A stretch of 64,000 bases of DNA from Methylacidiphilum caldifontis (GCF_017310505.1 NZ_CP065957.1:620001-684000); one strand, 5' to 3'; positions 9,191 through 19,175 are shown, counted from the stretch's first letter. Numbers and translations: made by a program. Notes: generated by a model from the letters alone, not told the origin.

Positions 9191-11536
9191 GTGCCTGATG
9201 ATAATGTCAAGCTTCAACTCGGGTTATCTTGGGTGGAAGCTAAAAAAAGGTTATCTGAAGAAGGTTTAAATGCTCTCCCTGAAAAAAGAAGTCATCCTTT
9301 ATTGCTTTTCTTATCCAAGTTTTGGGCACCCATTCCCTGGATGTTGGAAATAACCATTATTTTGGAAATTGTTCTCCACAGGGTTCACGATGGACTAGCC
9401 ATTGCTGGTTTTTTGATCGGTTCTTCAATTATCTCTTTTGCACAGGAATCTCGAGCTCGTCGTGCCCTTCGCTCTTTGATCCGTCGACTTTCTCCACGTA
9501 CTCGAGTCCTTAGAGATGGAGTATGGACTATCCTCCCTGCCCAGGAAATCGTCAGGGGGGATATTATCTTGTTGCGCAGTGGGGATATAGTTCCTGCAGA
9601 TCTTCAACTGATCGAGGGCCAGATAGAAGTCAATGAATCAATGATTACAGGAGAGTCTTTTCCCAGAACTGTCTGTGAAGGAGAAACCCTGTTTGGAGGA
9701 GGTTTTGTTGAATCGGGACAAGCTCATGGAGTAGTTGTCGCTACAGGAGCCCAGACTCATCTAGGGAAAATGACAAAGTTAATCCAAAAGGCTATGCCCC
9801 CTAGCCAAGCCGAAAAAGTTATATTCGACATCGTCAAGTCCTTACTCTGGATCGATAGTCTACTCATCGCTTTTATATCCCTTTATGGTGCCATCGCAGC
9901 CCTTCCCTTTACCATTTTACTCCCTTATGCGCTTGTCATTCTTATCGCATCAGTGCCTGCCACATTGCCTTCCATCTTTACCCTAGCCACGGCACTCGGA
10001 TCCAGGGAACTGGCATCAAAGGGGGTGTTGACATCCAAGCTTTCCGCCCTTGAAGATGCTTCAGTTATGGACGTTCTCCTCGTGGATAAAACCGGCACTT
10101 TAACCCGCAACGAGCTTGAAATCAATAATCTTTTCCCCTATTCACCATACTCCTCTAAAGAGCTATTGCTCTGGTCGGCGCTTTGTTCTGATCCCCTAGC
10201 CGAAAACCCGATCGATAAAGCGATTTTTAAAAAACTAACCGAATATAAGCTTTCGACTCAAGAGCTTTCTCTTAGCTTTAAGCAATATATTCCGGCTGAT
10301 CCAAAGACAAAAATGTCTAAAGCACTCTACCTAGATAAAGAGGGAAATCCGTTAACCGTTGTTAAAGGGGCTGTGCCGGCGGTATTAAAAAATATCCCCT
10401 TTGATTCTTCAGAAATCGCAAATCGTGCAAAGGAACTGGAGGCGGATGGATCACGTATCCTTGCTGTTGCCTATGGTTATCCTAAAGCTGACAAACTTTT
10501 AGGACTCATCAGTTTTTCTGATCCTTTAAGGGAAGAGTCAGAAGCATTGGTGAGAAAAATCAAGGAGCTTGGAATCAAAGTGATTATGGTGACAGGAGAT
10601 CAGGAATTTACAGCAAAATCCATTGGGCGAAAAGTGGGTATTGGTGAACAGTCGATTACCCTTCCTAATGCAACAGCCGATCAACTTCAGCAGATCGAAA
10701 AGTTTGACATTATTGCTGGCGTTTTCCCTGAAGATAAGTTCATGATCGTTCAAGCCTTTCAAAAGAAAAACCATGTTACAGGCATGACTGGCGATGGAGT
10801 AAACGATGCACCGGCCCTGCGACAAGCCCATGTAGGAATAGCGGTGTCCAATGCAGTTGACGTGGCCAAAGCGGCCGCAAGCTTCGTGCTTACCAATCCA
10901 GGTCTTATGGATATTGTTCCTGCCATCATGCTAAGTCGTATCATTTTCGAAAGGATTCTCACTTACATTCTTAATAAGGTGGTCAAGACAATAGAAGTCG
11001 CTTTTTACATGACTTTAGGATTAGTTCTGGGAAAAACATTCGTATTAAACCCTTTTCTTGGAGTCATCCTTGTTCTTTACAATGATGTGCTAACTCTCTC
11101 TATCATTAGCGATCAGGTCAAGCCAGCGCACAAGACAAGGAAATGGCCTATTAAGTCCATTGTGATTAGCGGAGCAACTCTTGGGTTTATGCTGCTGCTC
11201 TTTTCCTTTAGCCTGTTTTTGTTTGCTCGAAATGTTTTAGGACTTGACCAGGATCATCTTCAATCATTGAGCTTTCTGATCCTTGCGTTAGAAGGTCAAG
11301 CTACGCTTTATCTTGTCAGAGAACGACATCATTTTTGGAACTCCTGGCCAAGCTCATGGATGATAGCAACTTCCCTTTTTGTCCTCTTTGCCTTGGGGAT
11401 ACAGGCCACATATGGAATAGGCACGACCAAAATAGGTTTTGGTCACTTCTTGGGCCTTGTCGCTGCGATTTTAGCCTATATGATCGCACTGGACTTTTTT
11501 AAAGTTTGGCTTTTCCGAAAACTCAAACTTTCTTAA
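9191..11536 (+). CDS. plasma-membrane-type (P-III) proton-pumping ATPase
   Basis: P-type ATPase of the fungal/plant H+-ATPase (PMA1) type, which exports protons at the expense of ATP and would help keep the cytoplasm near neutral in acid. The 781-residue chain has the actuator motif TGES (residues 153-156), the phosphorylated aspartate D299 in DKTGTLT, and the hinge motif TGDGVNDAP from residue 533. Hydrophobic helices lie at about 45-100, 210-270 and 590-780. There is no heavy-metal-binding domain. The start is GTG, 31 bases downstream of the tRNA-Ser 3' end. Pumping specificity for H+ is inferred from family resemblance. Confidence 0.9.
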   Translation: MPDDNVKLQLGLSWVEAKKRLSEEGLNALPEKRSHPLLLFLSKFWAPIPWMLEITIILEIVLHRVHDGLAIAGFLIGSSIISFAQESRARRALRSLIRRLSPRTRVLRDGVWTILPAQEIVRGDIILLRSGDIVPADLQLIEGQIEVNESMITGESFPRTVCEGETLFGGGFVESGQAHGVVVATGAQTHLGKMTKLIQKAMPPSQAEKVIFDIVKSLLWIDSLLIAFISLYGAIAALPFTILLPYALVILIASVPATLPSIFTLATALGSRELASKGVLTSKLSALEDASVMDVLLVDKTGTLTRNELEINNLFPYSPYSSKELLLWSALCSDPLAENPIDKAIFKKLTEYKLSTQELSLSFKQYIPADPKTKMSKALYLDKEGNPLTVVKGAVPAVLKNIPFDSSEIANRAKELEADGSRILAVAYGYPKADKLLGLISFSDPLREESEALVRKIKELGIKVIMVTGDQEFTAKSIGRKVGIGEQSITLPNATADQLQQIEKFDIIAGVFPEDKFMIVQAFQKKNHVTGMTGDGVNDAPALRQAHVGIAVSNAVDVAKAAASFVLTNPGLMDIVPAIMLSRIIFERILTYILNKVVKTIEVAFYMTLGLVLGKTFVLNPFLGVILVLYNDVLTLSIISDQVKPAHKTRKWPIKSIVISGATLGFMLLLFSFSLFLFARNVLGLDQDHLQSLSFLILALEGQATLYLVRERHHFWNSWPSSWMIATSLFVLFALGIQATYGIGTTKIGFGHFLGLVAAILAYMIALDFFKVWLFRKLKLS

Positions 11537-11636
11537 TCGGCCGAGTTGCTCTATCTAGATCAATAGGTTTAACGCTCTTGAAATTGTCTAAAAATAACTG
11601 AAGTACAGTTATTAGTATTGTCTTGCTTTTATATTT

Positions 11637-11996
11637 TCAAGAGCTGCAACAAGCAAAAGCAGAATGCTCTCCACAATGATTACAGAAAAAATGGTTCTTT
11701 TTGTCTTTGGTTTGCCTCGATTGGATTATACCCTGGCATAAGCCTGGACAATTTTGAAGCTGTCCAGGATCAAACCATGTTAAATGTTCTTTGCTTGCCT
11801 TCTTGACGGTTGTCATCCAAACGCCTTTACATTTTCCGCAAATAATCGCAAAGGTTTTTCCTGGAGGAATGCTTTTGGCCTGCTCAATACTGCTAAGAAT
11901 GGTTAATCTTTGTCCTTTTGAGGTTGGGATAATCGCTCCTTGACCAAGAAAGTAAAAGCCAATGAAAAAGAAAAGAATAAAAACGATGTTTTTCAT
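11637..11996 (-). CDS. exported Cys-rich small protein, unknown function
   Basis: A 119-residue protein beginning with a strong signal-like segment (MKNIVFILFFFIGFYFLGQG). The mature part has paired cysteines: CGKC, CPGLC, CNHC and a terminal CC, a pattern fitting one or two zinc-ribbon knuckles or disulfides. It converges on the proton ATPase gene (100 bases between the stops). I do not recognise the family. Periplasmic metal or redox sensing is possible but unsupported. Confidence 0.6.
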   Translation of the reverse strand: MKNIVFILFFFIGFYFLGQGAIIPTSKGQRLTILSSIEQAKSIPPGKTFAIICGKCKGVWMTTVKKASKEHLTWFDPGQLQNCPGLCQGIIQSRQTKDKKNHFFCNHCGEHSAFACCSS

Positions 11997-12057
11997 GCAT
12001 ATAATGGATTTGGCTTATTAAAAGCAAAAACCGTACCAGAATTTTACGGCGAATATT

Positions 12058-12285
12058 TCAGAGGTAATCCTCAAAACTGACTGAAGTCGGTTCGCGCTTT
12101 CCCAAAATTTCAGCTTGTTCTATAACCCTTTGCTTCGAGGAATCAAAGCGGTAACCATTACAGTTGGGACAAAATATAGCCTTTTTAGAAACGATCGAGC
12201 CGCATCCTTCGCACACTTTATAATCAGCAGGAGAAGCAATAATCTTTGCCGCTTTCTGTGCTCTCTCTTCCAAGGGGTTATTCAC
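12058..12285 (-). CDS. small zinc-ribbon protein
   Basis: A 75-residue cytoplasmic protein with a clear CxxC...CxxC zinc ribbon (VCEGCGSIVSKKAIFCPNCN, residues about 24-43). A helical Lys/Ala-rich N-terminus and an acidic C-terminus (SVSFEDYL) flank it. Similar tiny zinc-ribbon proteins are common in Verrucomicrobiota and lack known roles. It is transcribed in the same direction as the exported Cys-rich protein 62 bases downstream. Confidence 0.6.
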   Translation of the reverse strand: MNNPLEERAQKAAKIIASPADYKVCEGCGSIVSKKAIFCPNCNGYRFDSSKQRVIEQAEILGKREPTSVSFEDYL

Positions 12286-12446
12286 AGCTAAAAAATACTA
12301 ATTCTTTATTTAGATACAACTAAAAAAATCCGAAAATAGCTATGCGTTCGTTGGCGCATCCTCTTTTTTAAGAAGAATAGGCTATAGCTCATTTTAGGAA
12401 AGCCCATTGCTAATGGAATAATAAACAGTGTTTTTAAAATCTATTC

Positions 12447-14042
12447 ATGCACAAAAAAGTTCTTTTAGGTTTTTTCTTTCTTCTTTTTTTTGTTCCCGCT
12501 ACCTATGGCCAACAACAAGTTTACCAACCGAACAGTTCCCTAAGCGGAATAGATCCCAGCCTTGGACCTCTTATCCAAAAAGTTTTCCAGTTTGGTCAAC
12601 AAGCAAGGCAGGAAGGCCAACAGATCGCTGTCACGATAGCTCCCTTTTTGTTTTTCATGGCTGCTGCCATGGGAGGATTTCGAGTTGCCTTTGGTAAGCC
12701 TATAATCGATGAGCTGATCGACTATACTATTCATGCGGTCATTATATGGATTGTCGTCTATGCCCAGTTTCCCCAGCATTTGATCGATTATGGAAGACAA
12801 GCCCTCATTCAAGGTGGACTGCAATGGGGCAAACAGGTCGCCAACTTGGCATTCGATCCTCCCATGGGCAATTCCCCGACTCAATGGTGGATCTGTTGGA
12901 TTCATGTCCCTCCCTCCAGTGGGGTTGGAGTGGTTGCCTCGCCCTCAGGTGTCTGTCAAGGGAACGTAGCCGATTTTAAATTCGGACCTATTTTTGTAAG
13001 CCGGATGTTTGGGCTGGCCAACAACCTGGCCATTTATAACCCGGTAGTCTATAGATACCTAAACGAAGCCTTCCAAGGGCTTCTTGCCTGGTTTATGCCA
13101 GGGGGGGGTACTAATGATATTAAGAATACAGGTGAACAGACTTTAACCCTAATCCAGGTCTGGGGCATACCTCTTATGACTTCCATCGGGTGGGTTTTTG
13201 CCCTTGTGCTTGCAGCTGCCCTACTTTGTATTGGGGCGATTTTTACTGTTATTTTTAGCCAAATTATTCTTTTGGGAGGCAGCGAAGCGGCTTATCAGGC
13301 GTTATCTGGCTTTGGCATCGCCCTGGTTCCTTTAACATTCTTTGCCTCTTTTCGAGGGTTATGGAGACCCATGCTCATGGGTCTTGTCGCCGTTTCCATC
13401 GTTCCTGTGCTATATTGTATTCTTGCCGGCTTAGGGTATATGATGGCAGATATTGTTTTCAATACCCTCTTTGGGATAAGTGTAAGTGGGGATATGGGAT
13501 TTGTTTCGGGGGCAACGACTCTTGGAGCAATGATCCCTCTAATCATCGAAGCAACGATTGGCTGGCCTATCAACGGACTAAGTCTTTCCAATCTTTTTGA
13601 TGGAGGGTCAGGAGGTGGATTAGAAAGTCTTTTGCAGGTCTTTCTTAAAAGCATTTTTACGAATAATGGAGCAGCCGGAGGACTCCCTATCCAGCAATGC
13701 TTGGAACAGGCTGGAGGAGGAGCAGGTCCACTTTCTTTTGTCTGTGCAGTGGTTTATACGATCCTTGGCTTTCTTCAAGCTTCGGGAGCTTGGGTGCTCT
13801 ATTCACTGGGCATTAACATAGTGGCTGCTTTTATCTATGCGGGATCGATGTTTCCACTTGTTGCAGTCCGTGTTGCCTACGGTTGGTCATCAGCCTTTGC
13901 GGACATGGCTGGTGCCCTGCTCGAAAGCTTTAGCGGCCATTTCGGAAGGGTGCATAGTACAAGCATAGAAGGGTTAAGGGGCGTTGGAGAAAATATACAG
14001 AGTCGGGTTGGTGGTGTGTTCAGAGCATTAGCGGGTAAATAA
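12447..14042 (+). CDS. polytopic membrane protein, TrbL/VirB6-like in outline
   Basis: A 531-residue integral membrane protein. It has a signal-like N-terminus (ending near TYGQQQ), a hydrophobic segment at about 50-75, a periplasmic-type loop with three or four cysteines (WWICWIHVPP...GVCQGN) at about 145-180, then five or more strong hydrophobic helices between 230 and 510. Glycine-rich linkers (GGSGGG) separate some helices. The layout recalls the TrbL/VirB6 inner-membrane component of type IV secretion, but no other type IV gene is present here, so this is a weak comparison. Its only neighbours are a TIKI-like gene and zinc-ribbon proteins. Confidence 0.55.
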   Translation: MHKKVLLGFFFLLFFVPATYGQQQVYQPNSSLSGIDPSLGPLIQKVFQFGQQARQEGQQIAVTIAPFLFFMAAAMGGFRVAFGKPIIDELIDYTIHAVIIWIVVYAQFPQHLIDYGRQALIQGGLQWGKQVANLAFDPPMGNSPTQWWICWIHVPPSSGVGVVASPSGVCQGNVADFKFGPIFVSRMFGLANNLAIYNPVVYRYLNEAFQGLLAWFMPGGGTNDIKNTGEQTLTLIQVWGIPLMTSIGWVFALVLAAALLCIGAIFTVIFSQIILLGGSEAAYQALSGFGIALVPLTFFASFRGLWRPMLMGLVAVSIVPVLYCILAGLGYMMADIVFNTLFGISVSGDMGFVSGATTLGAMIPLIIEATIGWPINGLSLSNLFDGGSGGGLESLLQVFLKSIFTNNGAAGGLPIQQCLEQAGGGAGPLSFVCAVVYTILGFLQASGAWVLYSLGINIVAAFIYAGSMFPLVAVRVAYGWSSAFADMAGALLESFSGHFGRVHSTSIEGLRGVGENIQSRVGGVFRALAGK

Positions 14043-14251
14043 CCTAAAAAAAAACGATTAAATTAAAAAAAGTTTGGTTATACAGCCCTTTTCTATTTTT
14101 TTTCTCGCTAACTTATTCTTCGGTTTGGGACAAACCTATCCCCTGGCTTTACTAACTTAAGTCTTCTTTAACCAAAAAGCCAATTATAGGGCTATATTAT
14201 GCCAATATGACCGAATATCCACAAGGTATCTACAGATAAGCCCTTGGGTTG

Positions 14252-15865
14252 TCAATGTATAAGGTCTTCGCTTCTTTGTGGTTGCACTGAAAGCTTTGAA
14301 GTCAGATTATAAGACGAAAGAGAAGCTTTTTGCTGCTCCTTGATACCCGCTTCCACTGCTTTCATTAACCCTTTATGGCTTTCAAACACGTAATCGGTGG
14401 GATAATGCCTTTCCCATTGACCTTTTTCATTAAGCACAGCTTTTGGATCTGGAGCATCAGCGGTATAGGTATCAGCAGTTACTTTATTGACAAAACCCGC
14501 TTTTGCTAATTCCTTCTCAAGATTTGTTGACCGATTCATTTCACCCAGATGGGATGCTCCACCCCAATGTAAAATCCGTGGACCTGGATAATGGTATGAA
14601 GTAGCCCTAGCTATATCCTTTATAGAGCAGGGCCCATAATGGCGATCTTCTCCTTTGGGATAATTCCCTGCCATTCTTTGATCTCTGTAATCTAAAAAGG
14701 CTGAGTTAAAACCTAGCCTTAGTTCTGCCTTTTGAAGGGGATAAAACTGGAAAATCTTTTTAAAATTCGACTTATCTATATTCGTTGTTAAGATCGAAAT
14801 ACTTTTGTCTTTTTTGACTAATGCATTTATTGAATTAACCAGATTTTCCTTCTCTTCTTTTTCTAACTGGATTTCACCTTCTTTTTCTATCTCTTTAAAA
14901 AACTTCTCATTTATTTCATCTTTAGGGGGTTTTCCCAGTAAAGCGCTTTTTCTTGCTTTTATCACATAATCATTTACTGTTTTTTGGCATTCTTTAGGAA
15001 GGCATATCTGCTTATAGAGATTATTTTTTCTTTGTTGGGCTTTTAACTCCTTAGTTGAAATATCTACTGCATAAACTTCAATCTTAGGCTTTTGCCCTTC
15101 ATATCCATTATGCTTTGCAACCGCTTTTAAAACTTCAGCAAAATGGGTTAGACCATACACTCTATTGTTATCCTTTGTTATCTGCTGAGAAGGTTCTTTA
15201 AATCTCCTAATTATAGCATGATCAGGGATGGATTTGTCATAGCCATCGGGAACAAAAAGATCAACTGTTTTAGATAAATAAGATGCGGTACGATCTTCCC
15301 ACCTTACCACTCTTTGCTGACCATTGCCGTAATCAATTATAAATTTTTCTCCTTTTTTAGGTTTTAATATTCTTTCAATATCAGGACTAAACGCTGCGCT
15401 CTCAGCGGCTACAAGCTTATTATCCCAAGCTCCAATCCATTTTTTACTCTGAGCATGCTTCTCATATCCATACTGAGTTAACCTAACATTAATTCCTTCA
15501 TCTCTTTTTGCCTTCCTTAGCTCCCCTACCCATTGCCCATTTTCTTTTTTAACACGATCAAAAGGGAAGCTAAGAATAGCCGGAGATTTTTTTAACATCT
15601 TGTTTAGCATTGCTTCTTGGAGCTTATCGACCTTTTTGTCCGCTTCCTCGAAAAGCATCTTGTGATCCGCTGCTTTCTCATAGATTGAAGTGGCTCGATC
15701 GATAAATTTTTTTATGAGTGGATTAAAATCTCTTGGCAGTTCTAAAGATAGGACAAAATGTTTGTCAGCTAGATCAGATAGACTTTGAATCAGAATCTTA
15801 TAATGATCATGATCATGGATCTCTCCGCAGCTAACAACTAGAGTAGTATTGAGATGCTTTTTCAT
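14252..15865 (-). CDS. large TIKI/ChaN/EreA-superfamily-like protein
   Basis: A 537-residue soluble protein without a signal peptide. Three spaced motifs match the TIKI/ChaN/EreA fold: GEIH at residues 14-17, YRDQRMAGN near residue 397 (family RDxxMA), and HWGGASHLGE near residue 428 (family GxxH). Known members include haem-binding ChaN, erythromycin esterases, TraB/TIKI proteases and part of the Pasteurella toxin. Between the first motif and the last two lies a lysine-rich insert of about 350 residues, far longer than in ordinary ChaN or EreA. The gene stands alone, converging on the TrbL-like gene. Catalysis is not established. Confidence 0.55.
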   Translation of the reverse strand: MKKHLNTTLVVSCGEIHDHDHYKILIQSLSDLADKHFVLSLELPRDFNPLIKKFIDRATSIYEKAADHKMLFEEADKKVDKLQEAMLNKMLKKSPAILSFPFDRVKKENGQWVGELRKAKRDEGINVRLTQYGYEKHAQSKKWIGAWDNKLVAAESAAFSPDIERILKPKKGEKFIIDYGNGQQRVVRWEDRTASYLSKTVDLFVPDGYDKSIPDHAIIRRFKEPSQQITKDNNRVYGLTHFAEVLKAVAKHNGYEGQKPKIEVYAVDISTKELKAQQRKNNLYKQICLPKECQKTVNDYVIKARKSALLGKPPKDEINEKFFKEIEKEGEIQLEKEEKENLVNSINALVKKDKSISILTTNIDKSNFKKIFQFYPLQKAELRLGFNSAFLDYRDQRMAGNYPKGEDRHYGPCSIKDIARATSYHYPGPRILHWGGASHLGEMNRSTNLEKELAKAGFVNKVTADTYTADAPDPKAVLNEKGQWERHYPTDYVFESHKGLMKAVEAGIKEQQKASLSSYNLTSKLSVQPQRSEDLIH

Positions 15866-16396
15866 TGTTCAGTCGAGATTAAGACTTTCCAGAATTGAAG
15901 CATGCTAAAATGGCCGATCGAGGTTTATTACCCTCGTTAACCGGATAAAGATTCCCCACTTCCATTCCCTTCAGAGCAGAAAAATGAGGTCCTGGAAAAA
16001 GAAAGGAAAGCCAAGATAACAAAACATTTAAATTGATTCTCATAAGCTATTGTTTTTGATCTGCTTTCTTATTAATTAATAGGCCTCTAATCTTTTTTCT
16101 TCTTTTACTTTCCCAACTGCTTTTTTTGGACTTCCTTACAACAACTCACATTTTGAGCTTATAGCCTCATCTGTGGGGCCATTTAATTTTCAAAAACTGG
16201 TCACTGGAATTGGCCTTTGTGTATATAAAAGTAAGCAATGAAAAGGGATAAAAAACAAACAATAGAAAATTTTAAGCAGCTTGAGTTTGAAGTGTTTCAA
16301 AAGCTAAAAAAAAATTCTTGCCCAAGAAATTGATTAAAATTTTTTGATGTTTTTTCTTTCCTTTCCCTTTGCCCTCTTAAATAATCGAAAAATATT
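15866..16396. other. 531-base intergenic region, no clear gene
   Basis: AT-rich DNA between two divergent genes, so it must hold at least two promoters. A 31-codon open frame (16238-16333, start MKRDKKQTIENF) has no clear ribosome site and is not called. No RNA structure was recognised. Confidence 0.4.
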
Positions 16397-18481
16397 TTGA
16401 TAGTGGCCAAATCGAATTTTTTTAACTTATATACCCATAATTTTGTAAGGGTTGCGGTAGGTATTCCTGTAGGAAAGGTTGCCGATCCTTTTCACAATGC
16501 CGCTGAAATCGCAGGTTTATGTAAAAAAGCGGTCGAAAAAAAAGCCTCTTTGCTTGTCTTCCCCGAGTTAAGTTTATCTTCTTATTCTTGTGAAGATCTC
16601 TTTCATCAATCCGCCCTTCTTGATAGTACCTTGAGGGCACTAGAATATCTTCTCCAGGAAACCACTCCCCTTCCTCTGCTCACTATTATCGGTCTACCCC
16701 TAAGGGTCAACCAACTGCTTTACAACTGCGGCTGTATTTTCAGTCAGGGAAAAATTCTAGGCCTCATTCCTAAAAGCTATTTACCCAATTACCGTGAGTT
16801 TTATGAACTCAGGCAGTTTGCTCAAGCTTCCTTTGCCACTGAGCAGTATATAGATCTGCTAGGCCAAAAATCGATTCCTTTTGGCAGCAAATTAATCTTT
16901 GAATGGGAAGAACAACCCCTTTTCAAAATGGCCATTGAAATTTGTGAAGATCTCTGGGTCCCCTTACCCCCTACCTCTTTTGCTGCACTTGCAGGGGCAA
17001 CGGTTCTCGTCAACCTTTCAGCTTCCAACATTACGATTGGCAAGAGTGATTATAGGAAACTGCTTGTAGCAAGCCAATCGGGAAGATGCATTTCGGCTTA
17101 TATCTATAGTGCTGCTGGTTTTGGAGAGTCGACAACTGATCTTGCTTGGGATGGAGAAGGGATGATCTATGAAAACGGCACTAGACTGGCTGAAAGTCAA
17201 CGATTTGCCTACGACTCACAACTTATTTTTGCTGACATCGATCTTGACCGACTTCAGGCTGATAGAATGCGACAAAACAGCTTCGGTCAGTCAAAAGTCC
17301 ATTTTCACAAAGAGATCAGTTGCTTTAAAACCATTGCTTTTTCTCTAAAAGTCCAGAAAGAGTCATCCCTTTTACTGGAAAGGGAAATCGAGCGATTCCC
17401 TTACGTCCCAAGTGATCCTCTCACAAGAGACCTGAGATGCCAGGAGGTCTATGCCATTCAGACTCAAGGGCTGATTCAAAGACTAAGAGCAACTGCTATT
17501 CGCAAAACGGTCATAGGTATATCTGGGGGGTTAGATTCGGCTCATGCCCTGATTGTTTGTGCGAAGGCGATGGATATCTTAGGTTTTCCAAGAAAAAATA
17601 TCCTTGCCTGTACAATGCCTGGATTTGCAACATCCAAAAAAACCCTTGACCAAGCCCGCAGGCTTATAGAAGCGATCGGTTGCCAGCAATATTTTTTCGA
17701 CATCCGTCCCAGTTGTATGCAACTCTTCAAAGATATCAAACATCCTTTTGCCTGGGGTGAAAAACTCTATGATGTAACCTTTGAAAATGTCCAAGCGGGT
17801 GAAAGAACGAACCATCTTTTCAGGCTAGCAAACTTTGAAAATGCTTTAGTTGTAGGCACTAGCGACCTTAGCGAGCTTGCCTTAGGTTGGTCTACCTATG
17901 GGGTTGGAGATCACATGGCTCATTATCATGTCAATGCAAGTGTACCCAAGACACTGATCAAGTTTCTCATCCGTTGGGTTGCTAAAACCAGGGAGTTAGG
18001 TCAAAATGTGAGTGAGGTCCTTGAAGAGATCTTAAATACAATCATTAGTCCAGAACTTATTCCCACTGAAAACGGCCAAGAACCTCTGCAAAGTTCCGAA
18101 AAACAAATAGGACCTTATAACCTCCAAGATTTCAACCTTTATTATACACTCAGGTATGGGTATCTACCTACAAAAACCGCTTTTCTTTGTTGGTCTGCTT
18201 GGCATGATAAAAATTGCGGCCACTGGCCAGAAGGTGAAGAGAAAGTCGATGAATACAGTATTCAACAGATAAAACATTGGATGAGGGTTTTCCTCGATCG
18301 GTTTTTCCGTACCAGTCAATTCAAAAGAAGCTGCATAGCCAATGCTCCCAAAGTGGGTTCTGGTGGCTCGCTTAGTCCTCGAGGGGATTACCGCGCTCCT
18401 TCTGATAGCTCTTCGGTTCCCTGGTTAAAGATTTGGGAAGAGATACCAGACAATGAAGAGGAACTTTTAAAAGCCCTATAG
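16397..18481 (+). CDS. nadE: glutamine-dependent NAD+ synthetase
   Basis: Final step of NAD synthesis: amidates deamido-NAD using ammonia taken from glutamine. The 694-residue product has an N-terminal nitrilase-type glutaminase with the Glu-Lys-Cys triad: E57 (FPELS), K126 (IPKSYLPNY) and C183 (IEICEDLW). The C-terminal synthetase domain has the PP-loop SGGLDS at residues 376-381. The long form makes it independent of free ammonia. The first possible start is TTG at 16397; GTG at 16403 is equally plausible, and neither has a good ribosome site. Its 3' end overlaps the convergent gene by 94 bases. Confidence 0.93.
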   Translation: MIVAKSNFFNLYTHNFVRVAVGIPVGKVADPFHNAAEIAGLCKKAVEKKASLLVFPELSLSSYSCEDLFHQSALLDSTLRALEYLLQETTPLPLLTIIGLPLRVNQLLYNCGCIFSQGKILGLIPKSYLPNYREFYELRQFAQASFATEQYIDLLGQKSIPFGSKLIFEWEEQPLFKMAIEICEDLWVPLPPTSFAALAGATVLVNLSASNITIGKSDYRKLLVASQSGRCISAYIYSAAGFGESTTDLAWDGEGMIYENGTRLAESQRFAYDSQLIFADIDLDRLQADRMRQNSFGQSKVHFHKEISCFKTIAFSLKVQKESSLLLEREIERFPYVPSDPLTRDLRCQEVYAIQTQGLIQRLRATAIRKTVIGISGGLDSAHALIVCAKAMDILGFPRKNILACTMPGFATSKKTLDQARRLIEAIGCQQYFFDIRPSCMQLFKDIKHPFAWGEKLYDVTFENVQAGERTNHLFRLANFENALVVGTSDLSELALGWSTYGVGDHMAHYHVNASVPKTLIKFLIRWVAKTRELGQNVSEVLEEILNTIISPELIPTENGQEPLQSSEKQIGPYNLQDFNLYYTLRYGYLPTKTAFLCWSAWHDKNCGHWPEGEEKVDEYSIQQIKHWMRVFLDRFFRTSQFKRSCIANAPKVGSGGSLSPRGDYRAPSDSSSVPWLKIWEEIPDNEEELLKAL

Positions 18482-19158
18482 GTAGCATTGAGTTTCTTTG
18501 AGAGCTCCATCGTGATCTTTCCTTTCTCAAGCTGCCTGTCTTGGAATTGCACAACGGGTTTAATACCTATCCAACTATTGGTTATGAAAATCTCCTCCGC
18601 TTCTCTAAGAATTTCAGGTCCAGATCTTTCTTCTATAACGCTTAGTTCCGACATGATCCATCCCCTTATCACTCCCTTACGACATCCAGTTTGAACAGAA
18701 GGGGTATATATTCTACCCCCTTTAACCCAAAAAAGATTACTCATCGCTCCCGACACAACTTCCCCATGCTCATTCAAAAGCACCGCTTCATCGGCATTGA
18801 CAGAAAGTCTAGCTTGATAATGGACCAGATAACTTAAAGTCTTAAGCTTACTATCCCAATTCTGAGAACCCACTCTTACAGCCGAAATATCTAAAGTAAA
18901 GACTTCTTTAGGTTCTTGAGCTAGCGGGTCAAAAAAATGTTTCTCTTCCTGGGGGCTGATGATCCAACGCCATTTTCCAGTTGCATGAGGAGGAAGATGT
19001 CGAACATATTGACGAAAATCTTGCTTGGGAAACAGGCCAAGCATACTGGCACTTTGCTTAAGACTATTCCAATGTTCATTGGCAAAAAACACGGTCCCCT
19101 CTTCTACCCTGAGGGTTTCGAATACCCCATATCCTGGAACAAAAGGACCGAAATCCAT
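18388..19158 (-). CDS. class IV aminotransferase (PabC / branched-chain type)
   Basis: Fold-type IV PLP enzyme, 256 residues. It shows the family pattern: an N-terminal GYGVFETLRVEEGTVFF, the likely PLP lysine in SKLKTLSYLVHYQA, and EAVLLNEHGEVVSGAMSNLFW followed by a glycine-rich TGCRKGVIRGW. Length and sequence style suit aminodeoxychorismate lyase (folate synthesis) or a branched-chain/D-amino-acid aminotransferase; the sequence does not decide between them. Its last 31 codons are antisense to the end of nadE (94-base convergent overlap). It starts 18 bases downstream of the dsbD stop, so the two are probably one transcript. Confidence 0.8.
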   Translation of the reverse strand: MDFGPFVPGYGVFETLRVEEGTVFFANEHWNSLKQSASMLGLFPKQDFRQYVRHLPPHATGKWRWIISPQEEKHFFDPLAQEPKEVFTLDISAVRVGSQNWDSKLKTLSYLVHYQARLSVNADEAVLLNEHGEVVSGAMSNLFWVKGGRIYTPSVQTGCRKGVIRGWIMSELSVIEERSGPEILREAEEIFITNSWIGIKPVVQFQDRQLEKGKITMELSKKLNATYRAFKSSSSLSGISSQIFNQGTEELSEGAR

Positions 19159-19175
19159 AAAAAGAGAAAATAGAT

